From Undaria pinnatifida (Eukaryota > Sar > Phaeophyceae > Laminariales > Alariaceae), in assembly GCA_012845835.1 (NCBI GenBank), contig JABAKD010000018.1, positions 434,001 to 498,000 of the forward strand: a stretch of DNA of 64,000 nucleotides, read 5' to 3'. A model generated the notes under the pieces. The model made no database searches and was not told the DNA's origin. It saw nothing but the letters and a program-made list of their open reading frames with translations. Below, in pieces: positions 10,887 to 22,145 of this stretch (positions within the stretch are counted from its first letter, which is position 1; each line of letters opens with the position of its first letter). Both the position numbers and the translations under genes were made by a program.

Positions 10887-13195
10887 GACTCGTGAGGTAG
10901 CGAGGCGGATATTTATAAAGCCTCGTATAGCTAAGGTGCTACTCATTCCATAGAATGCGTCGTTTTTGCAAGACCTCATCGATTCATGGCTCCCCGATGA
11001 TGCCCCTGTATGCGATTTTTCCTTTCAAGCGCCACGGCCGGCGACGCCAGATTAAGGGTCGCCAACACACGTACAATTGTGGACTGTTTCGTCGTCTCCT
11101 CCGTTCTCGTAACGTCAACATTGTCTGTATATGTTTGGCTATCGTTTTGTATGCCTTCTGAATGCTTCCCTGCACACTATATATTTTGCTCCGGCCCTAT
11201 TTCAACAGCCGACGACGCCAAATGAAGGGGCACCAAGGGATGTAATCTGCCCCGCGACGAAAGAAGTTACGGATTGCAGGCATTTTTCCGAGACCGGGGT
11301 GGTTGAAGCTTGGAACGGGCTCATGCTCAACCACCTATGTCCGTCGTGATGTCGGTTTCCGCCGGGAAGTGGCGGAGGGCGTTCTCGAACGGCTAATCAG
11401 ACAGGTGTCAATCTGTCAGGGTCGCGGTTGATCGGTTAAGTTTTCGTCGCAGAAGGGGGGCGGGGGTTTGATATAGGTGTAGTATAAACGAAACACAAGC
11501 TGATGCATGCTCCATTAACTTTGTCTGCAGTAAACGTCGACGGAAATTTTCGGAAGGAATGGTGGTGCCAGCGTGCCAGCATAGAGTCCAACCCCTTCCA
11601 GCAGACGGGGAGGGTGCGGGACGGAACGAGCACAGGCCATCTGGGGGAACACCCTTAACCATGAAACTACCAACCAGATGTCGTATTTCTGACTCAAAGT
11701 CGGCGTGCCCGGGGTGCTGATTTAGGTGTGTCGTGAATGCGTGGAAGGGGCTTGTCGTCGATCAGGTACACGTCCGGGGCAAAGTTGGTTTCGTGACGAT
11801 ATATTCACAGATCCGCACCCACGGTGCGAAATCGTTCTGGAAAAAGCATGGGATGTATGCTTGGACCGGGAACCCGCGGAACGGATAAGCTGGCCACACG
11901 ATTTTCGATGTGTCAGCCGCAGGTAAACAACATGACGTTGGTGTGTAGGGCGCCGATGCGAGGAGTGTTGAAGTGAAGGGGGGCAAGAGACGTGTTCATC
12001 GACATATACCTGGCGGGCGGGGTCGATTGGCAAACTGAGTAGGTGGGCGGGATGGGGAGGTCAGGGGGGCCAATATGTGCTAGCCAAAGATCTCTGTCGT
12101 TACGATTCCGCATGGGCGGCGGATGTTGGGGCTGCCGGAGCGAGGAGTGGGGCGTACGCGTTCATTCAACGATAATTCGCGATTGATTTCGAGTAGATCG
12201 TTTTTGGCGGGGAGTCACTCTCAATGTATATCGACCAAACAAGCGATGCGGGAGGTCTCATCATCGAATTACCAAAAACCGTGCAATGTTCAATTTTAAG
12301 TGATTAACATGCACGCGATAGTAGGCGTAGGAGACGTCAACTTCGGGGTCAAATGGCTTCTGTTTATATGGTGGCTTTTATAGGTTTATCAATCGAGGAA
12401 CGGTCCAATACATTCGGAATCCCGTTTTTCTTTCTCGATATTTTGGGTTGTCAGTCGATGTTGAGTTAATGCCAACTGCTGTAGCGGGGTAACGTTTGGG
12501 GGAGGGGGGGGAGGGAAGGAGGGGGCGGGGGGGGAGGGAGGTTGTGATGGCTCGGGGGGTCACTCGCCCGAATTTCCCCCTCCCCGTTCTCATCTTTTTT
12601 CTAGCCTTCGTGAGCTGCCTCAAACTGTCTTATGTGCACCCGCAAGATGGAAAGATGATATATAAGCTGCACCAAGCAAGTCGCGTAAAGTTGTTTTCCC
12701 AGGGGGATACATAGTAACTCGAGTTAGAGCAGTAATATTATAGGCTTGAACAAGGTAGGGAAAAACGGGGGTGTCCCCGTACCATACTCTTGGTTTGAAG
12801 TGTGGGTTTATCGAAGGCCAATGAATGCTACGGTAGGTTTCGGGGTCCCTTATATGGGCCCTCTTTTGCAGTAGCTCGGGGCTCGGGGTCACTCGCGAGA
12901 GTGACTCCACCCCCTGTTCCACATGCGGTCAACGTCCTTTCGCGCTTTTAAAAAATCTCGATGTGAACATATCCACGTGGGACGGTTGGCGATGCCGCGC
13001 CAAACAAATCGCGGAACGAGGTTTTCCCGAGGGTGAGGTGCAGAGCCACTCGCGCGAGTGATCAACACACGATAGTGAAAGGAGGGGTATATCGTACCAG
13101 TCGTAAGATCCCCCCTGGTACCGTAGCTTTTGAATCCAGTTGAAGCAAGACGTGGGGTGAGGTACAGTATGTAGAAGATCTTCAGGTGATGATTG
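10887..13195. other. Unassigned stretch, no supported gene
   Basis: Several overlapping 60-100-codon frames on both strands, none with a recognisable motif. A purine-rich tract (GGGGGAGGGGGGGGAGGG and following) lies at 12495-12542 and a GGGGTCACTC/GAGTGACTCC hairpin at 12885-12908. The tract at 11400-12120 is less repetitive than its surroundings and could be decayed coding sequence, but I cannot name it. Confidence 0.4.
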
Positions 13196-13556
13196 ACACG
13201 TGCTGCGGTCACAGGAGGTAGCACTGTTTTTTGTGGCTGGAAGGTTTTCGAAACGGCGGGCCCCGTAACCCGCCTTGACCCCAAAAACCCCGGAAATCCT
13301 TTCTCTTCGAAACTAAAAACAACAAATCATTGGGTAACTACAGTAAGCCGTGGTGTTGTCCCACCGCGTTGCACTTTCCTTTTTTTATTGCAGATAAAAT
13401 AAATCAGTTTTGGTTTGGGGACACGATGTGTTCCGGCAATGACGGAGGTCCTTGAGTAAGGACCACCAAAAACGTAATGGCGCACCTCCAACAACGTAAA
13501 ACGCGTCCGTCTTTGGCAAAAGACAACCTTGGTGCACCTCGGTCGTAGCGTGCGTC
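13196..13556. mobile_element. M1-like composite element
   Basis: The left edge ACACGTGCTGCGGTCACAGGAGG and right edge GGTGCACCTCGGTCGTAGCG are M1 ends. The interior also holds an extra internal M1 end (ACGTAAAACGCGTCC at 13494). At 360 bp it is longer than the family norm and probably contains nested or fused copies. Confidence 0.5.
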
Positions 13557-13658
13557 TCAAAAGCATGCTACGCGCGCGCGCCGAATATCGTTCAGCGGAC
13601 GTTACACTGTACGTAGTTCGATACGTCTATGCTACCCCGGCGTCTCGGACGGCTGTAT

Positions 13659-13940
13659 GACGCCTGCTATGACAGAGTGTTTTCAGAGGCAGCACTTTTT
13701 TTGGCAAAACGTTTATTTTTGCTGGATTACGGGTCTTTCCATAGTCGTCAGAAATTCTTTTTTGGCCTGCGATCTGCGTATTGCTTACACCTTTGATATC
13801 CTAGCTCAAGGGGCTGACCATCGGGGATGGCAGGTTTGCTTGTCTCCTGATCAGTTTTTGGACGAGACATGGAGCTCCTGAAATGAGAGAAGCCTCCCAA
13901 AAAAAAAAAACACCTGTGCCGTACAAGTAGCATGTGTGTC
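13659..13940. mobile_element. M1 MITE-like element, copy 5
   Basis: Begins GACGCCTGCTATGACAGAG and ends GTACAAGTAGCATGTGTGTC. The interior has the TGGCAAAACGTTT, ACGGG.CTTTCC and GACGAGACATGGAGCTCCTGA words of the family. Confidence 0.6.
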
Positions 13941-14345
13941 GAGCATCGCCAGTGTGTTGCCTTTGACCAGGCTTACATTTTGGAATTGTCGTGAACGGTC
14001 GACGCTTTTTTTCGATCTGCTTCTCCCCGAAACGAGTCCTAGTCTATACATGGTGGGTTGCTCAGTTTCAGCGCCCGCGCTAGAGGTGAGAGCTGATTTT
14101 TTCTTCTCCTGTGCTTGTCGGGTATTTGAACCGCCGCCATAAAACTGTCCAATACGCTATGCCAATGCCAAAACGTGTTTTTATTCGCGTTTGTGGGAGC
14201 AACGCAACCACTTGGTGCGCGAGGGTAACCCCCCCCCCTTGCAGCAATCTTCGTCATAGGTTGAATAGGCCAGTTGTGTGTTGTGTTTCTCGCGTGTGCG
14301 ACACAAGTGTTTTACGGTAATTATTTGCCACTTAAGTACGAGATA

Positions 14346-15765
14346 CAGTAGGTGGCCCTTTATAGTGGCATATAGGGGCAAGACCAAATGGTGCCACTAT
14401 TCGGGGCAGTGCCACTATTCGATATAGTGGCACTATTGCCACTATTGCACGGTCAATAGTGGCAATATTGCCACTATATCGAATAAGAAGATTCGATGTT
14501 CACGATATCGACGGCGGTTCATTGGATCTACACTCGCATGCGCTGTTACATGCGGGTAAAGCCGTGTAATGCTGCACTCCTCGTGGTTGAGCATTTGCGT
14601 GCGGCAGTATCCGCATGAAACACATGAAATGACACTTGGTTATCCAAGGGTCGCCGAGCCTTCTGCGGTCAAAACCTATTTTTCATTTTTCAGTTCAGGC
14701 AGACCACCGAAACCACGCCCAAACGTACTGAAGGAGGCACATCATTTATGTTTTGTCCGGCGGACCATGTAACATGGGGTTCAACGCACGCAGAAGAAAT
14801 GACAACAGCAACGCAGAGACGCGAACAACTGAAGCAACCAAGCTTGAAGAGCCAAACGCTCTCCACCCCGGCGCATCAACCCAACCGCCACGATGCTCTG
14901 CAACTACGTACGAGCACTTTTGGTGTAGGCGTCAGCCGACTGATCGCACTAGGAGTCGGCAAGCGTTCTAATGTCCATCTGCCGTGCCGGTCTGGCTGAG
15001 TGCGCTGCGAAGAACACCATCTTCGCCTTGCGGAGGTAATGCCCGGCTTCGCCAATGCCACACGACTCTGCGTACTGTTCTAGAGGACCAAAAAGTTCAG
15101 CCAGTTCCGCAAACGACGGCGGCGCCTTCTTCCCCCCGCCCCTCGCGCTCTCAGAAGCTTTGGCATTGTCTGGCTCGTCGTCACTGTCCGCCTCTACCTC
15201 GTACGTGTTGTTAACCTTCTCCATGAAAATCTCTTCTGCGTCTTTAGACAGAGTGTCAGCAAACTCGGCTTGCTCCTCCAACCCGGCCCATCCCTCCACG
15301 GCCTTGGAGGCACGCTTAGGCTGATTCGAGGAGTCGGGTGTCTTTTGCTTTTTGGCGATGCACGGGTTGACGCGGTGTATTTCTCTGCCGCCCTCCTCCT
15401 CTGGTTCACCACATATTCCATGAAGCCGGCCGCCGCAGCCAAGGCGACATCCGTGCCCGTCTTTCTCTCCCAGTGGTCGGTTTGGGAGTTTACACAGTTA
15501 TAGGTCCGCGCAGGCTGGCATGATACGTGTGGCGCCCACTGCTGAGGGTGCGTGTGGGCAGGTGTGGTCCAGCAGTAGTGGGGGCCCGCTGTTTGGAACT
15601 GCCACTATTGGGTGTGTGAGATGCCCAACATGCCACTATTGAGGGCCCCGTCCTCAATAGTGGGAAAGTGCCACTATATCGGGTTGAGATTTTGCCAGGA
15701 TATGTTTATGCCACTATTCAGGGCACTTCACTATTCAGGTTGCCACTATAAAGGGCCACCTACTG
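14346..15765 (-). mobile_element. TA-flanked DNA transposon, Tc1/mariner-pogo-like
   Basis: The two ends are perfect 25-bp inverted repeats beginning CAGTAGGTGGCCCTTTATAG, and each is bounded by TA (14344-14345 and 15766-15767). A TA duplication with CAGT-type ends is the hallmark of the Tc1/mariner superfamily. Subterminal regions on both sides carry multiple GTGCCACTATT words. The 1420-bp interior has an acidic minus-strand frame but no recognisable DDE catalytic core, so the copy is probably a deleted, non-autonomous one. Confidence 0.75.
14949..15450 (-). pseudogene. Acidic ORF inside the TA-flanked transposon
   Basis: An open minus-strand frame of about 160 codons with a Lys-rich start (AKKQKTPDSSNQPKR), an acidic middle (EADSDDEPDNAK) and a hydrophobic/basic tail ending in DIRTLADS before a stop at 14949. 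A second frame upstream (about 15400-15510) reads DHWERKTGTDVALAAAAGF and may be the N-terminal continuation after a frameshift. Position and strand suggest it is what remains of the element's own protein. I do not recognise a catalytic triad or helix-turn-helix, so the role is unassigned. Confidence 0.4.
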
Positions 15766-15767
15766 TA

Positions 15768-16776
15768 CTCGAAAACCTTTCGCCGGTTTGGTGTTAACTG
15801 CGCTTTTCGCAAGATCACGTATGTGTATGTTGTTTGGTATTCGCTTGTGCTGTAGCGCGTAAGTTTACTGCTGTTCATGGAGTTTCCTTGGTACATTATT
15901 TTTATCCACACGGAACGGCACCAACAGTGTCGACATATAGCGATGTCACACGACAATATATAGGGGACACGCGTGCCAAAGAAAAGCGTAGCAAGTCTTG
16001 GGGAAACCCATAACTGACAGACTCGTCGGTTCTTCAACCTACCAACATGCCTGGCACAGTTGTGTTGGACAGTGTCACTTGACCGTGTGAGACAGTATCA
16101 CTTGACAATTTTACATAGTAGGCCGTTAGAATTTTCGTCGGGCTGCAATTGGATCTTCGCCAAGAGACTCAGTTTTAGGATAACGTATTGGGAGCCACTC
16201 CGGTGAGGAGCCGCGGATCAAACTGTTGCTACCTATATATCGTGTTGCTACACTCTGTCGGGTTTGGACACGCTCTACGAAAGATTATAAAGGTACGACA
16301 TCACTTTTCGTCTGAAATGGTGTCTTAATGACGAGGCTTCCTTAACCCAAAATCGTCGGGAAAGGGCTGTTTAACAGGGTGTTGGGGAGGGAGGTGGCTC
16401 GCCGATGTTTGTCGTGTTTGTAAACGATTGAGTAGGTTTGAATACCTTACCACCCAAAATTCTCGGTTTCCACGAGGCATCGTGTGGCACACAGAACTGT
16501 AGCAGGTGCAGTCTTGCACAAAATACGCCGAACTAAACGATCCTAGGGATCTGGAGGTATGCTTGTTTTGCACCACAATTTCTGACTGAACGTGGGCGAC
16601 TTATCGACTAAGTATGGTAGCTGTCCAGTACGCTGGTGTCTTCATTACAAAAATCGAACATAGAGCAGCTGTTCCCAAGCGCTCGCGCACCAGGGTATGT
16701 ATGTAATTGTATATATAATATGTGTAAAACATTCACAGCAATTTCTACAGCAACACAAATAACGATTTGCCGAACA
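15768..16776. other. Unassigned stretch before the copia LTR
   Basis: No supported gene. A TGTCACTTGACCGTGTGAGA/GTATCACTTGACA short repeat is at 16072-16110, and an M1 core fragment (GAGGCTTCCTTAACCCAAAA) at 16332-16352. Confidence 0.4.
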
Positions 16777-17183
16777 TGTTAAGAATATTCGATGATACTC
16801 CTGCAGCTCAGGCTGCAAAGATTGGCGCTATCAGTTGTTAAACTGACCGAGCAGACACACTGTGTGTCGAGGATGTGAACAACCGATTACTCTTGAAAAA
16901 GGCTCTGGGGGGTAACAACGGTTTAGGACGATGAACAGGGATAAGGTCAGATGCGGTTCGACGAGTTATCGTGGAAGGTGTGCAAACGCTCCAGTTCCTC
17001 AATCATGATGGCCTCTTGCAGCAACGTGTATCGACGGCTTGTCGCTGAAACTCGTCGACTACAAGAACTGCTGAAAGGTCTCCTAAATATACCGATATAT
17101 ATATAAAGCGGTGCAGTTAGATGAACCGCAACTAACGAAGAATTGACTCAGTAGGCTACGTACATAGTGCTTATTTCTCAACA
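16777..17183 (-). repeat. 3' LTR of copia element A
   Basis: Direct-repeat partner of 22146-22540. Shared blocks include GGCTGCAAAGATTGG, CAGATGCGGTTCGACGAG, CTCGTCGACTACAA and TTGACTCAGTAGGCTA. The minus-strand start is TGTTGAGAAATAAGCAC, directly after the polypurine tract. A TATATATATAAAG stretch at 17094-17107 gives a TATA-like box on the element's strand. Confidence 0.85.
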
Positions 17184-17559
17184 TTCCCACTCAAGGCAAG
17201 TCGCAATGCACAAACAAGGAGTGTCCCAGGGCGATTGAACTTGATTTAAGTCCTGATCATGGCTAACGATTTCCAGTACTTGTTGGAAGCGATAGAAACG
17301 TTACTAAAGCGCCGATCATGGCTAACGATCATCAGCACTTGTTGGAAGCGAAAGAAACATTACTATAAAGCACCGATCATGGCTAACGAATGCCATCACT
17401 TGTTGGGAGCAATGCTGCTTCACTAGAAGACTGACAAAGTAAACAAAACCATTTAGCTCGTGCAGTGTAACTCCCCCATTTCCGCATGTATAGTCTAGAA
17501 AATCACGAAAAAAGGAAGACATCGTTTGATTGTGCAATGTTCTAAATTTCAGGCCCTGA

Positions 17560-17740
17560 ATCCGTTGATAGCGCTGCCTTTGCTTGATGAGATGATTGGT
17601 GCCAATGTCAGCAAGCTGGTCTTCTGCCTTCACAGGCGTGCCATTACCTTGTTCGAGGTCGTTTTCCACTGCTCTTTAGCCGGTAAAGTCATTGCCTCTT
17701 CTACGGTGTTTGGAGTTATTTCCGCATGCTCCTCGGCCGA
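17560..17740 (-). pseudogene. RT start fused to RNase H end (copia A), RT core deleted
   Basis: One frame reads NTVEEAMTLPAKEQW, which matches the copia reverse transcriptase N-terminus (EAM...W..A). Within the next 40 bases another frame reads VKAEDQLADIGTNHL, matching the RNase H C-terminus (T.DQLADIFTK.L). The normally intervening 300 or more codons, including the YVDD box and RNase H catalytic acids, are missing. This is an internal deletion with a frame change at the junction near 17630-17669. Confidence 0.7.
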
Positions 17741-18319
17741 ACAGCTTTGAATGGCCGTCGCGGCGTAGGCGTACTCAACGGCAGAATCTTCTCTGTACGT
17801 CTCATTCGCAGTATCTAGCAGGGTTTGATTGGAATACAGCGTCAGCCTTCGGAGCTCAGACAGCGCTAACCCGGTGGCGATCGCCGCTAGCTGGTCAGAA
17901 TCTGAATGGTTGTGAGAGTTACGCCGCCCACACAATATCCTTCATTGCCGGCACGCGTAGCCGCAGGAGTCGCCTCAATACGCTAGTGACCCAGCCAGAG
18001 GTGTTTCCAGGGACGCTCCCGCGGGTAACACCACCTGCTCCTGTGGTTCGAGAACAACCTCGTTCGAAACTCCGTTTGTAGGATCTTTCCCGGGCATCGC
18101 CCCTTCTTGCGGTGGACCGGCAGGTCCTCTGTCCAGTGTGTCCCTTCAAGTGATCTCGCCGACCCGCTCCAAGCGGTAAGCCACCTGTGTATTGTCTGAA
18201 AGCCCGCCCATGACTATGTGGTCAGCAGAAGCACCGGGAATCGGTTCCAACACGTGAGTGTAATTGCGAAGATCGCGCAGAAAGTAGTCGTCTGTGATGT
18301 AGTTGTGGTCATCCTTGTC

Positions 18320-18660
18320 ATTTTATGGCGGATTAACATGCTGCGAAGTTTCTCCCAACGGTGGCGAGAATGGGTACGATGGGGTTTCGATGAAGATGAC
18401 TTTTCGGCTCTCCATAATTCGCCGGGTGGCCGTGTTGTACACTCGATCGCTGTTGCCGTTGTTGCCGTATCCAACCCCCGTCCTTCCACCGCCCTGAGTT
18501 CAACAAATTTGGAGTACATCTCAATAGGCACGAAGGCCCGGCCACTGATGACTCAGAGAGTCTCAGGTCCGGCTCCATCCTGTGTAGCATTTTGTACGGA
18601 AACCGCATGCCGGTTGCAGAGTGCGGCGCGCTGCGCAGAAACACCGCCGTGAACATCAAT
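18320..18660 (-). pseudogene. Copia A integrase C-terminal domain fragment
   Basis: Successive frames show PYKMLHRMEPDL and then VGYGNNGNSDRVYNTATRRI followed by MESRKVIF. This is the GY...YRVYD..TR.I..SR.V.F signature that closes copia integrases. At least two frameshifts interrupt it. Confidence 0.7.
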
Positions 18661-18770
18661 TCTCCTCACAGAAACTATAGCAGTCCGGCGTCGGCAAGCG
18701 TACACCGCACCATTGCTGCCAGATTAATTTTAACGCGTTCGGACATGCCGATCGAATAGTATTAAGGGGC

Positions 18771-19183
18771 TGTTACAGACATAGGCCACCCTTTGCAGGT
18801 TTCTCTAATAGGCAGGGTCCACGTTGGTAACTCACTTGTACGAAATAAGATCTTGTCTTAGTTCCACACACGCCACCGACGAACTGAATAGCGTTCAATT
18901 CCGCGAGGCAAAAGCACCATCCCCTTTCTCCTTTGCGCACATGCCTTCAAAGGCATGTCAAACCCTTTATATCAAATCGTACCAAATATATTACGCCTTG
19001 TTAGGCTCCCATTCGAATACAATAACACTAGCCCACCCTGATGAGCCGTATATGCAATAATATGGAAGATTCGGGGAAGCACCTGTTCCACCATTTACAA
19101 CATGACTCGAAAAGGTGGCTCTTCACAACCTACTCCCCCACATCTACTCTTTGAGGCTACGAAGTGTCAGGGAAAACGCTACA
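18771..19183. repeat. R3 repeat inserted in copia A integrase
   Basis: Aligned with 55472-55895 through TGTTAMA..., GCAGGT.TCT, ACTAGCCCACCCTGATGAG, GGGAGATTCGGGGAA and the CTCCTCAAAACC/CTTCACAACC blocks. It sits where the second half of the integrase catalytic domain should be. Starting TG and ending CA at about 410 bp, it could be a solo LTR of another family, but I could not confirm a target duplication. Confidence 0.55.
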
Positions 19184-19379
19184 GCAGAAAACCCCGAACG
19201 AAGAGCGGAAGGCGGGAAAAGGGCTGTAGAACACTCCAGCGTATGGTGGGATTGACAGGCGCGAGAGCAATCGCTTCTATAGATTAGCGTGGGAAACGGG
19301 GGCAGAGAAAGGTAAGACGGGAGCTATGCAAAAAAAAAGAAAAAATAGCAAAATGCGAAAGAGGTGGGGTCAATTTGCC

Positions 19380-19769
19380 ACGGCATGATGGTGCTGATGT
19401 ACTCGAGTGACACCCCCGTCTGAAAGCAGTTCTCCTGGATCTCGTTGCTGACGAATTCGCCGCCTTTGTCTCCCGTCAACCGCTCGACGCGGTAACAACT
19501 TGAAATTGCCACAGATTGTGTATCAATACCTGGAATGAGCTGAAAGCTTCGTGCTTGTACTTAAGCAAATGTGGCTCTGTCCACATGGTGTTCTCGTCGG
19601 ATATCATTGTAATGTACTTGTAGCCCCCGACGCCTCTGTGATTAGAGGTCCCATCTATGAGAAACGAGTTAGAAAGGGAGTTTAACCTCGTGTTTGGAGG
19701 TCTTTCGATGCGTCGGCTGGTAACACTTGCCCACGGAGCACACATCGCAGTCTGGCACAGGCCCGTCAA
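19380..19769 (-). pseudogene. Copia A integrase catalytic domain, 5' part
   Basis: Frames read YKYITMISDENTMWTEPHLL (the first Asp region) and then ERLTGDKGGEFVSNEIQENC (the second Asp, D-x-G-G-E-F). The reading stops at STIMPWQ, where the PQ.NG motif should follow, so the Glu-bearing part is missing or displaced by the R3 insertion. Confidence 0.75.
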
Positions 19770-20121
19770 AACTCACGATGTTGTTAGCAAGGTTGTTAAG
19801 GAGGTTTAAGCTCTTGCGGTTGAGATGCCCTAGTCGCCGATACCACAGGGTGGCGTTTGCCGCAGCCTGTATTCCCAGCTTTGGCCTGTTGCCACCGCCG
19901 GCGACGTCGAGCGAGAAAGAATAAGACCCCAGCTCTTTGGGCGGAAATGTGTGGTTGTGTGTTTCCAGCTTTGGGTTGGTCATGTCAAAGATAGACACCA
20001 ACCCGTTACGCGCAGCTTGCTTGACAGAGAATAGGTTACGCCCTAGGCCGGGCACAGTCAGACACGGAAGTTGAATTGACCGTTGCACTCCTTTGTTGTC
20101 GACGACGTGGCCCTGGAGCAC
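19669..20121 (-). pseudogene. Copia A GAG-pre-integrase region
   Basis: 150-codon frame. Its N-terminal half matches the post-protease segment (LTVPGLGRNLFSVKQAARNG). The C-terminal half carries the HHCC zinc-binding region: LWYRRLGHLNRKSLNLL followed by CDVCSVGKCYQPTH. It overlaps the next integrase frame, indicating a frameshift. Confidence 0.8.
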
Positions 20122-20151
20122 TCCCTGCGCAGTGCCATTCTATTCCCCCCC

Positions 20152-20394
20152 CTACGGCGGTTGAGATTTTCGTGGCACGTCCGAGACCGTGTACCCTCCC
20201 AGTCTGTCCCGAAATACGGGGGTTATGACGTCGACGAAATATTGTCCCGCCTCGCCACTATCCACCAGAACATTTACGGAGTCGTTGCTGCAGCCTGTCC
20301 TCGCGGTGGGACCGATGGTCAGAGCCGAGCCGGTTTCCGTACTGGTGATGCCTCCAAGACGTCGGGCTGTCCATAGGTGTTCTTGACCCTTCAA
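20152..20394 (-). pseudogene. Copia A aspartic protease fragment
   Basis: Contains NVLVDSGEAGQYFVDVI, the D-S-G active site of a retroelement aspartic protease. Flanking segments lie in other frames (20258-20569), so the domain is broken by frameshifts. Confidence 0.65.
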
Positions 20395-20919
20395 ACATGA
20401 ATAGAGTTGAAAACGAGACCCACAGACAATAGAGAAAAGCCACCATCACTAGAGCAAGTGTCATAGCCGTCAAACCCCCGACGATGTGCTCTCGGAATCC
20501 CAGTTGCTGGGCCGGTTCTACCTCGACCATGAAGAGCGAGTAATCCGTCCCTTCTCCGCTGACGCCCATGAAAGATCCGAACAGGCCACCTGTGTCGACT
20601 GGTTCATCCGTGGCGCCGAATGACCAAAATGTTTCATCCTCCGTCGGCGCTTCTACTGCGGTGAACGAGATCGGGTGGTCGATGTGGTTGGTGGCATAGT
20701 TGGTGTTAACATAATTTGCCCTGCCGACACCATGCTGGGTGCGGCAGTCCGCACCGCTATGCGTAGTGCTCTATTGGAAGAGCACCACTGATTTATATGT
20801 CCCCCTCTCCACGTGTCTCATGATCTTGCTTTTTCGTGTCGAGGCAAGTGTTGTTTTTCCTGATGTTGGTAACCCACCGGATAGGACCCCCACCGGTGCT
20901 CCTAGTTCAAAATGGCACA

Positions 20920-21480
20920 GTCCCGCGTGACGTGTCCAAATCATTTGCAGTATTTGCACTGCACATCGCTGTTAGTGTGCCCCATCAACTGCATGGCAAT
21001 GCCGTGGCCTGCGACCGGCTTAGCGTTGACAGAGCGTGAAAGGTTGTCGACGTACATATTGTGTACCATGTGGCAAATGTCGTCTAGCCCAAAGTCCCGC
21101 CTCTCGTAGCTGCCGGTTCGTAGCCTCTCGTATTCGGGTGGAAGGGATTGGAGAATGATTTCCTCGTGCCTCTCATCGTGTCCTGTTGGTCTCATTTCTT
21201 CCAGGAGGTCACGGTATTCGTCCAGAAAAAAAAAGAAGTCGTCTGGCTGACCGGGCTCCATCATCGTGTTGACGAGGTTCTCGTGGTTCGCCCTTCTGGC
21301 TTCCGTAGCGTAACCGATATTCTTCTCAGTCCAGACTTCCACGCCAGCTGACATATCCCGCTCTATCTTCTGGCCGCTTTCCCTCGAACTTCATGACAGC
21401 GTTGTTGGGGGAGCCAGGTGTGGTGAGAAGTATATAGCACACTCCAGAAAATCTTGGTTTGCCTGTAACCTGTTCTGCTC
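20920..21480 (-). pseudogene. Copia A gag with stop in the zinc knuckle
   Basis: The frame at 20941-21354 (minus) encodes a helical Gag segment (DEYRDLLEEMRPTG, ILQSLPPEYERLRTG) and reaches the CCHC knuckle CKYCK, where a TGA (plus 20941-20943) occupies the residue before FGHVTRDC. C-x2-C-x4-H-x4-C spacing is retained through the stop. A further upstream frame (MAVAEQNRLQANQDF near 21430-21490) is the likely Gag N-terminus. Confidence 0.75.
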
Positions 21481-22145
21481 AGCTACAGCCATGAACGTCG
21501 CGGTGTCGATTCTGCCCAGAGTATATGGTGATGGCTAAGCCTTGCCTTGAAACACCTTGATTGCGGCCTCGCTGCAGAAAGATAGGCAGACGCGCAGCTT
21601 GCTCTTGTGTTCTTGAAAAGGCTTCTTGTTCCTGCCGGCAAAGACGGGGCAGTTCTTGATGACCGCCTGGGGTTGGTTGGACGCCACACTCTATGGTGAC
21701 CACTCGACGATATATCGAATCTGTTCCTGCAGCATATAGAATATGAATATAGTAGACAAGCGAACCCGAGTCTTGGTCGGTGTACTGTATAAAGCAAACA
21801 AACAAAGAAGCAAACCGACCTGGACAGACAAACAAACAATCAAACGAACAGGCAAACCAACAGACAAACTCGCCCGAGTCTATTGGAACATACAATAGAT
21901 GAAAGACGAACCCGAGTCTCATTCGGGGTGCTCACAAAAGGCAGACACGCGTCCGAGTCTGTGTTGGGCCCCTGAATCGCGGAACCGAGCTGTGTCGTCG
22001 GATCGATAAACAAAATAAAGCTTAGGAGGTTATTTGTGAAAAGTCAAAATATAGTTGAGAAGCGTTGTGTAAAAATCCCTAGCTGCTGCTCCTGCTTCGG
22101 GTCCACGAAGGTTCCCGATGTAAACGATGCCTCACAAACCTCCTA

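Noticed and set aside
16777-16790. Target-site duplication for copia A
   Set aside because: The five bases outside the two LTRs (GAACA and GTAAA) do not match.
19032-19125. Possible hammerhead ribozyme: CTGATGAG followed by CGAAAA, with CCACC/GGTGG nearby; similar at 55748
   Set aside because: In hammerheads the strand before CUGAUGA and the strand after GAAA belong to different stems, and no stem II or cleavage-site stem can be drawn. The second copy lacks the GAAA box at the same place.
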